Positions 14,653-17,713 of a stretch of DNA of 17,713 bases are shown here, piece after piece. The stretch's first letter is position 1. Every line of letters begins with the position of its first letter. This stretch comes from JBDTNQ01 sp039933635 (lineage in GTDB: Bacteria > Acidobacteriota > Vicinamibacteria > Vicinamibacterales > SCN-69-37). The notes beneath the pieces were generated by a model. That model did not search any database. It saw only the letters and a program-made list of their open reading frames with translations, and was not told the DNA's origin. Location of the stretch: NCBI GenBank assembly GCA_039933635.1, contig JBDTNQ010000092.1, positions 1 through 17,713 of the forward strand. The letters are read 5' to 3'. The position numbers were made by a program, and so were the translations under genes.

Positions 14653-16623
14653 ATGCGTCGTCATCTCGCGTGGCGTTTGTTGCTACCGGTGGGACTGGGT
14701 GTGCTGGTCGTGGCGCTGGCTGTCCTGCAGTACCGATGGCTCGGACAGGTCGGCGAGTCAGAACGACAAGAGCTGCGACATTCGCTCGAGAGACGATCGC
14801 AGGATTTCTCCGCCGAGTTCGACAACGAGATGGGCCGACTCCGCGCCGCGTTCGCATCGCTCGTCGATCAACCCGACCCCGAACTTGCGGTGGCCATCGC
14901 GAAGCAGCTGACCGCGTGGCGACCGAGCACGTCGTACCCGGACGTGATCGAGGCGCTCTATGTCGTCGCCGCAGACGGTCCTCACGAGACCGTTCTGACG
15001 TTCGACGAATCCCGCCGTGTCCTGAGCCCCAGTCCAGCACCGTCCGATCTCGCGCCGGTGTTGGATCGGCTGGCCGTCAAGGTGGTCGAAACCGATCGGC
15101 CCGACTCGAAGTCGTTCACGCGGCTGGTGGCGCGTGATGGCGAAGCGTTTGACGGCAGGATTCCGGCCGAGCTGATCTGGCTGCCACGGAAGGAAGTCCT
15201 TCCCTTCACGCCCGGCCGTTGGCTTGGCTTTTCGCCGGCGGCCACAGACGCCTTGCTGCGCATGCCGGCCAGCGATCGAGTGCTCATCGTGCGACTGAGC
15301 CGGCAGGTCATCGCCGGGAGATTGCTGCCCACGATGCTGGCCCATCATTTCGGCGACGGCCCTCCGGCTCAGCGGCCGACGGGTGCAACTCGGCCGGCTC
15401 GGCTTCCCCAACGTCTCTACGAACGCGGACTCGCCTTACGGCTGGAAATACTGGATGCGGACAATGGACCTGTCTTCACCTCCGGGTTGGAACAGGGCGA
15501 ATTGATCCCGCCGGAGCGCGCCGACGTGAGGACCGCGCTGTTCGTGTCGCATGCGGACGCAGCCCGGCCGCAGGGCAACGTGTTTCTGGCCTGGACCAAT
15601 CCAAAAACGGCGGCGACACAGGACGCGCGTTTCAACGTGCGCATAGAGCGGCAGGAGATCGTCGGCGCGAAGACGGCGCAGGAGAGCTGGTACCTGCTCG
15701 TCCAGCACGGTGCCGGGTCTCTCGATCAGGCCGTGGCCCTCACCCGTCGTCGCAATCTGTACTTGAGCTTCGGCATCCTGTCGGTGCTTGCCGTGGCTAT
15801 GGGGCTTGTCGTTGGCAACGCGCAGCGGTCTGAGCGGCTGGCCGCACAGCAGATGGAGTTCGTCGCGACCGTCTCGCACGAGCTTCGGACGCCGGTGGCG
15901 GTCATTCGATCCGCGGCGGAGAACCTGTCGTCGGGAATCGTGCACGATCCGGCGCGGGCCAGACAGTATGGGGAATTGATTGAGTCGGAAGGCCGGCGCC
16001 TGACGGACATGATCGAACATGTGCTCGAACACGCCGACATCCGGACAAATCGACCCGCGCTGCGACGGACCGATGTTGACGTCTCCCAACTGGTGCGGGA
16101 AACGGTGGGAGCGTACGGACCGATGATTCAGCGGGCGGGCATGACGATCGACCTGAGCATCGCGCCCAACCTGCCGTCCCTGCCTGGCGACGAAGCGTCG
16201 CTGCGGCGGGCGATCGAGAATCTCCTGACGAACGCGGTGAAGCATGGAGCCGATGGCAAGTGGATCGGCGTGACGGCCCGGTTGGCCCCAGGGGACAGCC
16301 GTCACGTGATCCGCGACCGTCGACCCGGCGCCCGCGTCCAGTCGCGGCCCGTCGATGTCATTGAACTGGTCATCAGTGACCATGGCCCCGGCGTCGACCC
16401 GGCCGACCGTGATCACCTCTTCGAGGCCTTCTATCGGGGTCGTCGCGCGCTCGATCGACAGATCCAGGGCAGCGGTCTCGGCCTCGGCCTGGTCAAGCGT
16501 ATCGCCGAGGAGCACGGAGGCCGCGTCGAGTTGCAGGAGACGCCGGGCGGCGGCGCGACGTTCCTGTTGCGCTTGCCCGTGCTGCCGGACCTCTCCTCTC
16601 CGAACCTGACGACGCACACGTGA
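14653..16623 (+). CDS. Sensor histidine kinase with large extracytoplasmic domain
   Basis: 656 residues. Seen: transmembrane helix 1 about 8-26, followed by LQYRWLGQV; an extracytoplasmic region of about 340 residues with no fold I recognise; transmembrane helix 2 about 368-388; and a cytoplasmic kinase core. The core has an H-box VATVSHELRTPV with phospho-acceptor His409, an N-box NLLTNAVKHG at 523-532, a G1 box DHGPGV at 576-581, HLFEAFYRG, and a G2 box GSGLGLGLV at 606-614. All key residues are present, so it should be an active kinase. An extra stretch of roughly 25 residues rich in Arg lies between the N-box and G1 box (about 545-568). No HAMP domain is obvious between helix 2 and the H-box. 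Its stop overlaps the response regulator start by one base, so the pair is coupled. No strong ribosome site is seen before the ATG. It is divergent from the LolA-like/receptor 3 operon. Confidence 0.95.
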   Translation: MRRHLAWRLLLPVGLGVLVVALAVLQYRWLGQVGESERQELRHSLERRSQDFSAEFDNEMGRLRAAFASLVDQPDPELAVAIAKQLTAWRPSTSYPDVIEALYVVAADGPHETVLTFDESRRVLSPSPAPSDLAPVLDRLAVKVVETDRPDSKSFTRLVARDGEAFDGRIPAELIWLPRKEVLPFTPGRWLGFSPAATDALLRMPASDRVLIVRLSRQVIAGRLLPTMLAHHFGDGPPAQRPTGATRPARLPQRLYERGLALRLEILDADNGPVFTSGLEQGELIPPERADVRTALFVSHADAARPQGNVFLAWTNPKTAATQDARFNVRIERQEIVGAKTAQESWYLLVQHGAGSLDQAVALTRRRNLYLSFGILSVLAVAMGLVVGNAQRSERLAAQQMEFVATVSHELRTPVAVIRSAAENLSSGIVHDPARARQYGELIESEGRRLTDMIEHVLEHADIRTNRPALRRTDVDVSQLVRETVGAYGPMIQRAGMTIDLSIAPNLPSLPGDEASLRRAIENLLTNAVKHGADGKWIGVTARLAPGDSRHVIRDRRPGARVQSRPVDVIELVISDHGPGVDPADRDHLFEAFYRGRRALDRQIQGSGLGLGLVKRIAEEHGGRVELQETPGGGATFLLRLPVLPDLSSPNLTTHT

Positions 16624-17321
16624 TGACGACCAACGATCAACGACGTGTGCTGCTCATCGAGGACGAGCCGGGGCTCATCCTGACGCTCGGAGATCGTCTT
16701 CGTGCCGAGGGTTTCGAGGCGGCCTTCGCATCCGACGGCCCGGGTGGCCTCCAACGTGCCACCCGCGAGCGATGGGACGTGATTCTGCTCGACGTCATGT
16801 TGCCGGGCGGCAACGGCTTCGATGTGTGCCGCGATATCCGCCAGCGTGGCGTATCGACGCCCATCATCATGCTCACCGCCAGGGGACAGGTCCTCGACCG
16901 CGTCCTGGGATTGAAACTCGGCGCGGACGACTACCTCACGAAGCCGTTCGAGATGATCGAACTGCTCGCGCGAGTGGACGTGCAACTGCGTCGCGCGGCA
17001 ACGCCCACGGGACAATCCATCGCCGGCCATCACTTTGGCGACATCGTGGTCGATATCCGACGCGCGGAGGTCACCCGCGACGGTGCGACGGTGGATGTGT
17101 CCGCGCGTGAGTTCCTGCTGCTGAAGTACTTCCTCGAGCACCGCGGCGCCACGCTCACGCGCGACGAACTGCTCAACGAGGTGTGGGGCTATCAATCGAT
17201 GCCCTCCACGCGCACCGTGGATGTGCACGTCGCCTGGCTGCGACAGAAGATTGAAGCCAATCCCAAGAGGCCGCAGTACCTGCTTACCGTGCACGGGCTT
17301 GGATACAAGTTCGTGGGATGA
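16623..17321 (+). CDS. OmpR/PhoB-family response regulator (receiver plus winged-helix DNA-binding domain)
   Basis: 232 residues from the ATG at 16623; a GTG at 16620 would add one residue and overlap the kinase stop by 4 bp, and either start is coupled to the kinase gene. Receiver domain about 8-120: acidic pocket Glu13-Asp14, phospho-acceptor Asp57 in VILLDVMLPGG, switch Thr85 in MLTARG, and Lys107 in LTKPFE. The winged-helix domain is about 135-232, with SAREFLLLKYFLEH, the recognition-helix region TRTVDVHVAWLRQKIE, and the closing wing LLTVHGLGYKFVG. It is the cognate partner of the kinase at 14653-16623. By analogy with OmpR/PhoB proteins it would bind 11-bp direct repeats; the repeat at 14566-14596 is a candidate site, suggesting autoregulation and control of the divergent receptor operon (inference). 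Confidence 0.96.
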   Translation: MTTNDQRRVLLIEDEPGLILTLGDRLRAEGFEAAFASDGPGGLQRATRERWDVILLDVMLPGGNGFDVCRDIRQRGVSTPIIMLTARGQVLDRVLGLKLGADDYLTKPFEMIELLARVDVQLRRAATPTGQSIAGHHFGDIVVDIRRAEVTRDGATVDVSAREFLLLKYFLEHRGATLTRDELLNEVWGYQSMPSTRTVDVHVAWLRQKIEANPKRPQYLLTVHGLGYKFVG

Positions 17322-17364
17322 ATTCGAAGGTGCCGCCGGACGGGCAAGACGAGCCGGGCTCCGT

Positions 17365-17376
17365 CGCGAGCTCGCG
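17365..17376. repeat. 12-bp perfect palindrome
   Basis: CGCGAGCTCGCG lies in the 72-bp gap between the convergent stops of the response regulator and the PIN-domain gene. It has no loop, so it is a poor terminator hairpin. In GC-rich DNA such a palindrome may be chance. Confidence 0.5.
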
Positions 17377-17393
17377 GCCGGGCGGTCTGGACA

Positions 17394-17713
17394 TCACCGG
17401 CTCAGCCTCGGTACCTGAGGTCCGTACATGGACACGAACTTCAGCCGGGCCATGCGGTCGAAGTCCGCGTCGAGCGACCAGACGGCTGCGCCGTGGGCCG
17501 CAGCCATCGCCGCGATGAGCAGGTCGCCTACGCCGAAGTGCTGTCCGGCGTCACTGGCCTTCGCAACCCACCCGTCGATCAAGGCCCACGTCTCGTCATC
17601 GGGATAGGCAATCGGAAGAGCGGTGAGCACCCGACGAAGCCCCGAGCGCTCTCGGGCCGGGGCGGCTGTCAGCAGTTCGACGCGCACCGGTACGGGCAGG
17701 ATGACCTCGTCGG
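17394..17713 (-). CDS. VapC-like PIN-domain protein, 5' end cut by window
   Basis: About 106 C-terminal residues are visible; the frame is open to the window edge, and the internal GTG at 17687 is not the real start because a PIN-type strand (DEVILPVPV) continues upstream of it. Seen: the second PIN acidic residue in VRVELLTAA, the third in FGVGDLLIAAMAAAHGA, and the fourth in SLDADFDRMARL. The N-terminal Asp that completes the metal site is outside the window. PIN-domain VapC proteins are Mg2+-dependent ribonucleases and usually the toxin of a toxin-antitoxin pair; the antitoxin gene would lie just upstream on the minus strand, outside the window, so pairing cannot be confirmed. It is convergent with the response regulator gene. 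Confidence 0.85.
   Translation of the reverse strand, partial: DEVILPVPVRVELLTAAPARERSGLRRVLTALPIAYPDDETWALIDGWVAKASDAGQHFGVGDLLIAAMAAAHGAAVWSLDADFDRMARLKFVSMYGPQVPRLSR

Noticed and set aside
15436..16617. 393-codon minus-strand open frame
   Set aside because: Antisense to the histidine kinase, where all kinase motifs read in order on the plus strand.
16431..17294. 287-codon minus-strand open frame
   Set aside because: Antisense to the kinase C-terminus and the response regulator, both of which have intact family motifs.

Overview
This 17.7-kb window is GC-rich bacterial chromosome, densely packed with genes on both strands. I infer Acidobacteriota, probably a Vicinamibacteria-like lineage. 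The basis is three large outer-membrane TonB-dependent receptors that each start with a CarboxypepD_reg-like domain, a histidine kinase with the N-terminal 'LQYRWLGQV' type seen in that phylum, and a secreted glucuronoyl-esterase-like enzyme. This is a protein-style inference, not a phylogenetic result. No rRNA, tRNA, insertion sequence, CRISPR array or prophage gene was seen.

Layout. Positions 1-6551 (minus strand) hold, in transcription order, a solo receptor (6551-3945), a secreted LolA-like protein (3799-2684) and a second receptor (2670-1, cut by the window edge a few codons before its end). Positions 6842-9889 are a metabolic block: a secreted metallo-beta-lactamase-fold protein (+), a CE15 glucuronoyl-esterase-like protein (-) whose stop codon overlaps the previous one, and YaeQ (+). 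Position 10034-10759 (-) is a short-chain dehydrogenase. Positions 10869-14500 (-) repeat the first theme: a LolA-like protein 5 bp upstream of a third receptor. Divergent from it, 14653-17321 (+) is a translationally coupled histidine kinase and OmpR/PhoB-type response regulator. The window closes with the C-terminal part of a VapC-like PIN protein (-).

How the genes may work together. The main theme is a cassette of 'secreted LolA-like protein plus Oar/CarboxypepD-type TonB receptor' that occurs twice. One copy faces a two-component system across a 152-bp region that carries a 9-bp direct repeat at a 22-bp period, a plausible response-regulator site. The two LolA-like proteins share several conserved blocks and have signal peptides without a lipobox, so they look like soluble periplasmic partners of the receptors. 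What the receptors move is unknown: polymer breakdown products (the nearby glucuronoyl esterase would fit) or exported protein (as reported for Oar in Myxococcus) are both possible.

No stretch longer than about 300 bases lacks a gene. The largest gap (6552-6841) is a divergent promoter region with a 7-bp inverted repeat. Several small inverted repeats sit at gene ends or next to ribosome binding sites and are listed separately.
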